Of a stretch of 5,768 nucleotides of DNA, positions 1-4,752 are shown piece by piece. Each line of letters begins with the position of its first letter. Position 1 is the stretch's first letter. The notes under the pieces are model-generated. The model had not been told where the DNA came from. It saw nothing but the letters and a program-made list of their open reading frames with translations, and made no database searches. A program made the translations under genes and the position numbers. Source of the stretch: Candidatus Bathyarchaeota archaeon RBG_13_52_12 (lineage in GTDB: Archaea; Thermoproteota; Bathyarchaeia; TCS64); contig MEZF01000043.1 of assembly GCA_001774245.1 (NCBI GenBank), positions 14,181 through 19,948 of the forward strand, written 5' to 3'.

Positions 1-189
1 CTCAGAAGAGTTACCGAGGAAGCACCTTACCGGGGACCCGATGAGTACGAGGAAGACGACTTCAAATACACCTGCTGCGTAAACGGGAGCTTAAAGTCTT
101 TCCAGGGCTCCGAAAAGATCCTTTACAGAGAAAAAGATGTCTACTGGTTGGTCTTCCACGGCGGAGAGATCGTATGGAAGACTATTTGA
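1..189 (+). CDS. C-terminal fragment of a DUF5680-like protein (5' end outside window)
   Basis: The frame is open from the first base to a TGA at 187-189, giving 62 residues of a protein that starts before the window. The pattern YRGPDEYEEDDFKY, then a Gly-containing stretch, FQGSEKILY, and an aromatic-rich end with VYWLVFHGGEI, resembles the C-terminal half of the DUF5680 family. Those proteins typically show a 'gxFxY...G...F.G.e.i.y....vw...y.G' progression of short beta strands. The function of that family is not known. The adjacent cysteines in YTCCVNG are not a recognisable metal site. An oligo-T tract ten bases after the stop suggests this is the last gene of its transcript. The family call comes from memory of the pattern, not from a search; a different small beta-rich domain is possible. 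Confidence 0.6.
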   Translation, partial: LRRVTEEAPYRGPDEYEEDDFKYTCCVNGSLKSFQGSEKILYREKDVYWLVFHGGEIVWKTI

Positions 190-198
190 TGTGAAGGC

Positions 199-206
199 TT
201 TTTTTT
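199..206 (+). terminator. Oligo-T archaeal-type terminator
   Basis: A run of eight T residues begins ten bases after the TGA of the preceding plus-strand gene. No stable hairpin precedes it. This fits archaeal intrinsic termination, where a T-run is the main signal. It lies in a gap between two convergent genes, as expected. Confidence 0.6.
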
Positions 207-265
207 AAGTGTAAGAGGAGTCATAGCCTTATTCCTCACTTCCACCTGATACTCAGCGCGTGCAA

Positions 266-286
266 TTGAGGCGCGAGTGCCTTCAA
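266..286. repeat. Small inverted repeat in the convergent gap
   Basis: TTGAGGC (266-272) and GCCTTCAA (279-286) pair as a seven-base stem with one bulged base and a six-base loop. It sits between the convergent genes and could help end the minus-strand zinc-ribbon transcript, but no T-run follows on the minus strand. A near-direct repeat TCAGCGC(G/C)TG also occurs at 253-262 and 294-303. Nothing else is recognisable in the 190-336 gap. Confidence 0.25.
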
Positions 287-336
287 TAGGAAATCAGCGC
301 CTGTTTACAACTCTTCAGATGCTACATGTATGCGAC

Positions 337-981
337 CTAGAATGTCGGCTTCATCGCTTTAGCACGACCTTCGCCGTGGACTCTATCACCCAATGCGTCC
401 CGAAGGACCTTCATGTCCTGGGGATCTGCGTCGAAGACGTACTTGTACTCCCCCTTGTCAGATAGGATAGTCAGCCAGTACCTATCCATCCGGATGCTAG
501 AGTCTTCATCCTTTTCCTCCTGCTCGTAATCGATGTAGGCCCTACGGATCTCGGACAGGTTCAGGGAGACGTTGCCCGGTGTCTCAGCCAAAATCTGCTC
601 TGGGGACATCTTGAAGTACTTGCGACAGTACTCAACCACATCAGGAGCGAGCAATACCTTACCCGCTAAGAGCTTGCCGAAACCCTTAGCCTTAGCTTTC
701 GAGAGAGCCAAGGCTTCTTGCATCATAGGGCCTGAGAACTGCGCCAACAATATCCTCTGATTGGTAGAAACAAACATCCAACCCCTCGACTTCAGGCCAC
801 CTGTCGGCTGAACTAGGTGGGGTATAACCCCAACTACAGCTTCTACACGCACGCTCTCATCTCCATTGGGAGTTGAAGGGGTTTCGGTAATTGTAGTCAT
901 CTCTCGTATTGGGGCTCCACAGCTGGTACAGAATTTTTCATTTGGAAGGACTCTTCCTCCACACGATGTACAGAAGGGCAT
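337..981 (-). CDS. Double-CxxC zinc-ribbon protein with PH/GRAM-like domain
   Basis: The 214-residue protein opens with a short zinc ribbon: C4-x2-C7 in FCTSCGGR and C18-x2-C21 in FCTSCGAPI, the usual archaeal/bacterial zinc-ribbon pair. A Thr/Pro-rich linker follows (about 27-45). A beta-rich body with a Trp-containing strand, GWMFVSTNQRILLAQF (68-82), and a closing strand-helix segment around YWLTILSDKGEYKYVFD (168-184) and MKVLRDALGD (190-199) looks like a bacterial-PH or GRAM-like fold. A helical insertion sits between them (about 85-132). There is no signal peptide or membrane segment, so it is probably cytoplasmic. Such ribbon-linker-domain proteins are often adaptors, but the partner and role are unknown. 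I chose the ATG at 979-981 over an in-frame ATG 15 codons upstream because those codons are AT-rich, cover the promoter palindrome and part of the TATA box, and the ribbon normally sits right at the N-terminus. It ends in TAG and appears to be transcribed alone. Confidence 0.8.
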   Translation of the reverse strand: MPFCTSCGGRVLPNEKFCTSCGAPIREMTTITETPSTPNGDESVRVEAVVGVIPHLVQPTGGLKSRGWMFVSTNQRILLAQFSGPMMQEALALSKAKAKGFGKLLAGKVLLAPDVVEYCRKYFKMSPEQILAETPGNVSLNLSEIRRAYIDYEQEEKDEDSSIRMDRYWLTILSDKGEYKYVFDADPQDMKVLRDALGDRVHGEGRAKAMKPTF

Positions 982-990
982 AGAATATAC

Positions 991-1002
991 ATAGTTAACT
1001 AT
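991..1002. promoter_or_regulatory. Perfect 12-bp palindrome, candidate operator
   Basis: ATAGTTAACTAT is identical to its own reverse complement. It lies directly between the TATA-like box and the start codon of the zinc-ribbon gene, just upstream of the expected transcription start. A dimeric repressor bound there would block polymerase loading. AT-rich palindromes arise by chance fairly easily, so function is inferred from position. Confidence 0.4.
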
Positions 1003-1003
1003 C

Positions 1004-1020
1004 AATAAAATATTATTTAT
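1004..1020 (-). promoter_or_regulatory. TATA-like box of the zinc-ribbon gene
   Basis: The minus strand reads ATAAATAATATTTTATT, centred about 31 bases upstream of the chosen ATG at 981. With a normal archaeal TATA-to-start spacing of about 25-27 bases, transcription would begin within a few bases of the ATG, giving a nearly leaderless mRNA. No Shine-Dalgarno sequence is seen, which agrees. Confidence 0.55.
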
Positions 1021-1123
1021 TAGCACAAGAATTCACGATTGCGTATGCGTCTCCTAGAAGAACTAGCATCCAGACCTCTTACTTACCTAGTAGAAATCTA
1101 TTATCGTTTTTAGGTCAAATCGA

Positions 1124-1735
1124 TTAAAGTGGTAATTCCCTAAAATTTGATTTTCTTAAGCCATATTGGCTTAGTAAACCCCAATTTTGTTTAGGCCTAT
1201 GAAGCATCGTCCCCTTAATTCCCAGCATATAATTGTAAGTGAAGAAATCCGACGGCTTGACTTCATTAGTTTTTCTTAGCCCCAAAACTAATAGGAATTC
1301 ATCGACCTTCTTATCTTTTTTATAACCTGTGTCTAAAGAGTGTTCAAGCTTTCTAAATGTGTGATTAAATATTCCATAATTTACGTGCTTTGTCTTAGGG
1401 GGGTAGGTGATCAAAACTTTTAATTTGGAATCTATGGCCATAAGGTTAGGTATTTCCTCTTTCCATATTCCTTGAAAACGATTTTCATGTTTTAAAGCAA
1501 TTATTGGTTTAAGACTGTCCTTCTCACTTGTATAATAACATCTGTCAATCAGATTCTTGTTCTCTATTATGTAGGGTAGCCCAAGGTTTGCCGCTACTAG
1601 TCGGCATATTCTAAATATTTCATTTGATAAATCTGTTTCTGATTGAATGTTAATGTTCTTTTTATTTTTTTTAAAATAATTAAGGAATAGCTTAGAGAAT
1701 CTTCTCCCTAGCGATTCATTCTCTACATCAGCCAT
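1124..1735 (-). CDS. Hypothetical AT-rich protein, possible nuclease-like fold
   Basis: This 203-residue basic protein is not one I recognise. The N-terminal 30 residues are Lys/Asn-rich. The core (about 50-112) has an alpha/beta pattern: IDRCYY (63-68), PIIALKHEN (77-85), IWKEEIPNL (90-98), then KLKVLITYPP (104-113). The succession Asp-strand, strand ending in (E/K)xEN, WK-E helix, and 'kVLITY' strand recalls some PD-(D/E)XK restriction-endonuclease-like families, with D64, E84 and K92 as possible active-site residues. However, the usual E-x-E/K pair reads K82-x-E84 here, so activity is doubtful. There is no membrane segment or signal peptide. The gene is far more AT-rich than every neighbour (about one-third GC in the stretch I counted), which suggests horizontal acquisition. 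It stands alone, with gaps on both sides. A weak AGGAT lies 9 bases before the ATG, and a TATA-like box fits near-leaderless transcription. Confidence 0.6.
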   Translation of the reverse strand: MADVENESLGRRFSKLFLNYFKKNKKNINIQSETDLSNEIFRICRLVAANLGLPYIIENKNLIDRCYYTSEKDSLKPIIALKHENRFQGIWKEEIPNLMAIDSKLKVLITYPPKTKHVNYGIFNHTFRKLEHSLDTGYKKDKKVDEFLLVLGLRKTNEVKPSDFFTYNYMLGIKGTMLHRPKQNWGLLSQYGLRKSNFRELPL

Positions 1736-1919
1736 TTAATTTATCCTAATTGCTTGGTCTTTAAAAGATTGACCTCCAACCCTCTTACACAAGCGGCAGG
1801 AGTTCACTCTCCTTATATCCTCATTATGCTTGTCGAGTTGATTCCTTCACGCTCGCACAGGCCTCGGCGTCAGTCTCATATTCAGCGGTATACACGAGGC
1901 TTAGGTATTTAGAAACTAG
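1736..1919 (-). other. Two short open frames, possible decayed coding remnant
   Basis: The gap between the AT-rich gene and the membrane-protein gene is closer in composition to ordinary coding sequence. On the minus strand one frame (1919 down to a TAA at 1824-1826) reads with a protein-like flavour, for example YTAEYETDAEACASV. A second frame, shifted, runs from about 1846 to a TAA at 1736-1738 abutting the next ATG and contains a CRLC pair. Neither has a convincing start codon. They may be two pieces of a frameshifted old gene, or chance. A hairpin-like AGGAG-TTCACT-CTCCT at 1798-1813 is also present. No tRNA or known RNA was recognised here. Confidence 0.15.
1759..1767 (-). promoter_or_regulatory. 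TATA-like box of the AT-rich gene
   Basis: The minus strand reads CTTTTAAAG, centred about 28 bases upstream of the ATG at 1735, the right distance for a leaderless or very short-leader archaeal transcript. GGTC and GACC four-base arms lie symmetrically around it (1756-1759 and 1771-1774), too short to call an operator. Confidence 0.4.
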
Positions 1920-2002
1920 AGTAAAGGGGGGAAGCCTACAAATAAGTGATGAAGTGCTCGCAACTTCACACAAAAGAAGAGTATTAAGAGTGGGATACTG
2001 GG

Positions 2003-2731
2003 CTACTTGTTATCCCTCAACTTGATAGCATCGAAGATCCCCGCAAGCAGAAACTGAATTCCAATGCCGAGAAAAAGCCCTGAATCGAAAACAAGCCGAT
2101 TATATCTCTCACTCAGCTCAGGAACCTCAAAAGCAATCCTAAAAGAAGGAAGATTTGGCCAACCCGGAGTCATCCCAAAGTCCACCTCATCAACGAACAC
2201 CAAAGACCTATATCCAACGTCAGAATCCTGCCAGTCAATCACCTCCTCACTTGGCTGGGGTATCGAGTCAATTAGGCGAGTATCAGCCGGAAGATAGACT
2301 GTGAGCATAACCGTGGCCTTTTCCCCGATAGACCTTAAGCCCGATGAGGCATCAACGGCGATTTCATTAGTTCGGGAGAATGGCACCATGAACTCGTAAG
2401 AGGAGAATCCCGTCCTCGTAACTACGTCGAACCATCGAAACCCCCTCTCTACGCTATACCGAGGGTTACCTGATAGTGGGCGAAACTCATAGGATATGAT
2501 GGAGACGTCGCTTCCAGGTTTCCATTCTACCTTAGCGTCACCATAATCATAGAAAGTATCGGATTTCTCTGCATCTGTGTAAGCAATTTTCCCATAGGCG
2601 TTTTCGACTTGGTGCGGAACCTGAAGAGCGAATGTCTTGACCTGCTTTTCTTTAGCTTCGAGAACTAGACTAACACTTGTATCAACGTAGTTCTCCCGCG
2701 TTGAGATTTGATGGATTGTTACCCTCATCAT
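2003..2731 (-). CDS. C-terminally anchored membrane protein, beta-rich domain (body of an interrupted gene)
   Basis: From the first ATG after an in-frame stop, 242 residues are encoded. Residues 1-205 alternate short hydrophobic strands with turns, for example VSLVLEAKEK, VEWKPGSDVSIISYEF and ATVMLTVYLPAD, as in an extracellular beta-sandwich. The acidic, Pro-containing stretch 150-195 is probably exposed. Residues about 217-236 (GLFLGIGIQFLLAGIFDA) form a transmembrane helix, followed by a short basic tail with K237 and R239. No signal peptide precedes the domain in this reading. The same frame continues upstream through a TAA into a segment with an N-terminal membrane helix, so the intact ancestor was probably a two-helix protein with its beta domain outside the cell. 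The ATG at 2731 has no TATA box or ribosome site at a suitable distance, so translation from here is doubtful. Family not recognised; ends with TAG. Confidence 0.6.
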   Translation of the reverse strand: MMRVTIHQISTRENYVDTSVSLVLEAKEKQVKTFALQVPHQVENAYGKIAYTDAEKSDTFYDYGDAKVEWKPGSDVSIISYEFRPLSGNPRYSVERGFRWFDVVTRTGFSSYEFMVPFSRTNEIAVDASSGLRSIGEKATVMLTVYLPADTRLIDSIPQPSEEVIDWQDSDVGYRSLVFVDEVDFGMTPGWPNLPSFRIAFEVPELSERYNRLVFDSGLFLGIGIQFLLAGIFDAIKLRDNK

Positions 2732-2788
2732 GTCTGTGGGACTGAATTCTTCTGATGCTAGATTGATGATGCCGTATTTGGGTAGCTT

Positions 2789-2920
2789 TTAACTAGGGTA
2801 TGTCCTTGATGCATCTAAATAGTAGGTTAATCCAGTCGCTGTGAAGATGAGTCCGACTATTATTGGTAAATATATTACAGTAAATCTGACCAGGGTTAGC
2901 TTCTGAAGAATATTTGACAA
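2789..2920 (-). pseudogene. Detached N-terminal transmembrane segment, ended by in-frame TAA
   Basis: Reading from a TTG at 2918-2920, 43 codons precede a TAA at 2789-2791. They encode a short cytoplasmic start (MSNILQKLTLVR) and a hydrophobic helix (FTVIYLPIIVGLIFTATG, about residues 13-30), then YYLDASRTYPS. After the stop, KLPKYGIINLASEEFSPTD continues in the same frame for 19 codons into the ATG at 2731. TTG is the only usable start codon in this open stretch. A TATA-like box about 22-24 bases upstream suits a leaderless start. The single stop is the only defect seen, so this is either a recent nonsense mutation, a sequencing or assembly error, or a recoding site. Alone, the peptide would be a single-helix membrane miniprotein. 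Confidence 0.55.
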
Positions 2921-2936
2921 TGTCTTACTGGTAAGA

Positions 2937-2950
2937 GATTTAAAATTAGG
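2937..2950. promoter_or_regulatory. TATA-like box between divergent genes
   Basis: GATTTAAAATTAGG contains a near-symmetrical TTTAAA core that reads as a TATA box on both strands. On the minus strand it lies about 22-24 bases before the TTG start of the membrane-protein gene. On the plus strand it would set transcription near 2968, downstream of the first possible ATG of the TatD gene. That favours a later start codon for that gene. Confidence 0.35.
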
Positions 2951-2952
2951 AT

Positions 2953-3840
2953 ATGAAATTACTTGATTATCCCCTAAGTTATTTTGTGAATAATACTCCT
3001 CATTCGCAGCATTTCAAGTGGCTTACATCTACCATTCGCATGCGACTGACCCAAGAGCTTCATAAGCTCCTAGACCCGATCCACCCTTCGATCAAGTTGT
3101 ACTCGGAATCTCACTGCCACTTAGGCGACATGAGCCCTGAAGATGTGGCGAGGGCGGAAGACGCTGGGCTCGCCCTAATGGTGACCATGGGCTTGGATGA
3201 GGCGTCCACGGACACCGCATTGAAGCTGGCGAAGAGCCGCCGAAGCATCCGATTAAGCCTCGCAGTCCATCCCTGGTATAGCGACGAGTTTAATGAAGAG
3301 ACTAGAAAGACATTCCTTAGGCTCGCTGAGAACCCCGAGGTAGTCGCCATAGGTGAGACGGGCTTAGACTACACGGGGAGGATGAGTCACCAGTGGGTCA
3401 GGGATGAGAAGTACTTGGATAAGGAGATCCAGAGGGCTACGTTCCGCGCCCACATAGGGCTCGCGAGGGAGCTGCGCCTCCCAGTCATCGTCCACGACAG
3501 GGCGCCGGGGCAGGAGGCTCTAGACCTACTCGAGGAGGAAGAGGCTGCGAAGAGCGGGGCGATGATCCACGGCTTCGCCAAGGACAGGGCGTATGCCCAG
3601 CGCTGCGAAAAGCTCGGAATACACCTCTCCCTCGGGCTACGGACCCTTCAGGCGCCTCCCCCCGGGTTCGAGGAGGCAGTGAAGAACACACCATTGAGGC
3701 TACTGGTTACCGAAACCGACTCAAACAAGCCATGGGAGGTCGTGAAGGCTTGTGAGATCATCGGCAGGATGAGAAACCTCACAGCGGAAGTGGTCGGCTC
3801 CGCCGCGACGGAGAACCTTCGCCGGTTAACCAAACAATAA
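2953..3840 (+). CDS. TatD-family metal-dependent hydrolase (putative DNase)
   Basis: TatD proteins are TIM-barrel amidohydrolase-superfamily enzymes with two metal ions, many of them DNases acting on DNA ends. The expected ligands are all visible in the 295-residue frame: H54-x-H56 in ESHCHLGD, E135 in IGETGLDY, H181 in PVIVHD, H206 in MIHGF, and D256 in VTETDSN. AVHPW (104-108) matches the family's conserved GxHPW strand. The enzyme should therefore be active and cytoplasmic. The HxH motif normally lies within about ten residues of the N-terminus, but here 53 residues precede it. The first dozen codons are AT-rich and unlike the rest, and the nearest TATA-like box would start transcription after the first ATG. 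The true start may therefore be M30 at 3040 (or GTG at 2986); I give the longest frame. The gene is GC-richer than its neighbours, stands alone, and converges on the flavoprotein gene with a 30-bp gap. Its substrate cannot be told from the sequence. Confidence 0.85.
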   Translation: MKLLDYPLSYFVNNTPHSQHFKWLTSTIRMRLTQELHKLLDPIHPSIKLYSESHCHLGDMSPEDVARAEDAGLALMVTMGLDEASTDTALKLAKSRRSIRLSLAVHPWYSDEFNEETRKTFLRLAENPEVVAIGETGLDYTGRMSHQWVRDEKYLDKEIQRATFRAHIGLARELRLPVIVHDRAPGQEALDLLEEEEAAKSGAMIHGFAKDRAYAQRCEKLGIHLSLGLRTLQAPPPGFEEAVKNTPLRLLVTETDSNKPWEVVKACEIIGRMRNLTAEVVGSAATENLRRLTKQ

Positions 3841-3870
3841 TCCTAACCACAATAGTGCGCGTGAATGGCT

Positions 3871-4626
3871 CTAATGGTTCTCACGTATCTTCTCAGCGAT
3901 TCCCATCCACAACTCATCGGTTCTAATTCCAAGATCCTCGAAACCGTGTCCCATACGCCAATTACTATGAGAATTCCCCGCCGCGGTAGCCAGGTGTCTC
4001 GCTATAGCCTCAATTGAGCTAAATATGACCTTACAGCCCTCAACGGGGCATTGAAGACAAAGAGCATATCTCTCAAAGTTCTTCAGTGATGCACCCAGTT
4101 CATGTGCTTCCACAAGTTTCTCTGGATCCCCGGATACATGCCCCTGAGTCGCGTTGTACTGGAGCACCTTCAAGTCCATCCCCGACCAGCCGGCTATCGA
4201 CCTGAACATCTGGATCGCCAGATAAACTCCGTCGGGGTCCTCCATGTTGTATGATAGAATCATCACAAGGATCTTGCCTGACAGATTATTTGGCCCATCT
4301 CCATCGAGCAAACCCTCAAGCCGATCGATGAATTTCTTCATCTGGGCATTGATGTGCCACCAGTAGATGGGTGTAGCGAAGACGATCACATCCGCCTCAT
4401 TTAACTTAGGATACGTAGTTGTCATATCATCTTTAATCACACAGCCAGGTTCGCCCATCTTGAGGCAACTCCAGCATCCTCTGCAGAATTTAATGTCCAT
4501 GTCCTCGAGGTAGAGCTCGGTAACCTCTGCGCTGCTATTCTCGCGTAAACCCTTGATGAATTCCTTCGCGAGGGTCACGGAGTTTCCGTCCCTCTTGGGG
4601 CTCGCCTCAACAACCACAGCCTTCAT
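3871..4626 (-). CDS. Flavodoxin-fold FMN reductase with Cys cluster and C-terminal C2H2 zinc finger
   Basis: Residues 1-185 are a flavodoxin-like NAD(P)H-dependent FMN reductase of the iron-sulfur-flavoprotein type. The start MKAVVVEASPKRDGNS gives the first strand and the FMN-phosphate loop with G14-N15-S16. FCRGCWSCLKMGEPGC holds C48, C51, C54 and C62, a cluster that in relatives binds an Fe-S centre or forms redox disulfides. DDM (66-68) and ADVIVFATPIYWW (78-90) are family hallmarks. The C-terminus adds a classical C2H2 zinc finger: C193-x4-C198, F202, I208, H211-x8-H220, with the canonical x3-F-x5-hydrophobic-x2-H spacing, then W223 and H227. The finger could bind nucleic acid or a protein partner, or simply stabilise the enzyme. 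Cytoplasmic. A TATA-like box about 29 bases before the ATG implies near-leaderless transcription from its own promoter. It ends with TAG. The physiological electron acceptor is unknown. Confidence 0.85.
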   Translation of the reverse strand: MKAVVVEASPKRDGNSVTLAKEFIKGLRENSSAEVTELYLEDMDIKFCRGCWSCLKMGEPGCVIKDDMTTTYPKLNEADVIVFATPIYWWHINAQMKKFIDRLEGLLDGDGPNNLSGKILVMILSYNMEDPDGVYLAIQMFRSIAGWSGMDLKVLQYNATQGHVSGDPEKLVEAHELGASLKNFERYALCLQCPVEGCKVIFSSIEAIARHLATAAGNSHSNWRMGHGFEDLGIRTDELWMGIAEKIRENH

Positions 4627-4649
4627 TTATTTTAATCTGTACGCTGCAG

Positions 4650-4661
4650 TATTAATAAAAA
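4650..4661 (-). promoter_or_regulatory. TATA-like box of the flavoprotein gene
   Basis: The minus strand reads TTTTTATTAATA, centred about 29-30 bases upstream of the ATG at 4626. This predicts transcription starting within about 5 bases of the ATG. No Shine-Dalgarno site is present in the sequence before the ATG, which reads GATTAAAATAA. Confidence 0.5.
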
Positions 4662-4673
4662 CTCGTGTAAACT

Positions 4674-4726
4674 CGGCGCACGCGCAAGCGCAGAGTAGCT
4701 TTAGCGTTAAGTACGCGCGTACGCGA
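4674..4726. promoter_or_regulatory. CpG-rich repeats and overlapping palindromes upstream of the flavoprotein promoter
   Basis: GCGCA occurs three times at a six-base period (4676-4680, 4682-4686, 4688-4692). Next come two overlapping perfect palindromes, GTACGCGCGTAC (4711-4722) and CGCGTACGCG (4716-4725), equivalent to TACGCG repeated with a two-base spacer. The block lies 13-76 bases upstream of the flavoprotein TATA box and just after the stop of the beta-helix gene. It could be a regulator binding site or part of a 3' end. Confidence 0.35.
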
Positions 4727-4752
4727 AAATGTTGGGTCCGCGTTACGAAGTC

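Noticed and set aside
1112..1775. Imperfect inverted repeat AGGTCAAATC (1112-1121) and GATTGACCT (1767-1775) flanking the AT-rich gene, a possible mobile-element boundary
   Set aside because: Only nine matching bases with a one-base gap, no target-site duplication, and no transposase or integrase; chance is a sufficient explanation.
1073..1793. CCTCTTAC shared by both flanks of the AT-rich gene as a possible target duplication
   Set aside because: An eight-base match between gaps of this size is expected by chance fairly often, and the adjoining bases do not match.
1736..1860. T-arm-like AGGAG-TTCACT-CTCCT near 1798-1813, considered as part of a tRNA
   Set aside because: The loop has six rather than seven bases and no acceptor, D or anticodon arms can be placed around it.
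2064..2297. Plus-strand open frame of 77 codons
   Set aside because: It is antisense to the membrane-protein body, is Ser/Lys/Arg-rich and has no recognisable features.
2725..2772. C-box-like ATGATGA motifs near 2725-2731 and 2762-2770, considered as a C/D-box guide RNA
   Set aside because: No D box (CTGA) at suitable spacing on the same strand and no terminal stem.
3485..3694. Minus-strand Arg/Pro-rich open frame inside the TatD gene
   Set aside because: It is a typical shadow of a GC-rich gene on the opposite strand; the TatD metal ligands fix the true frame.
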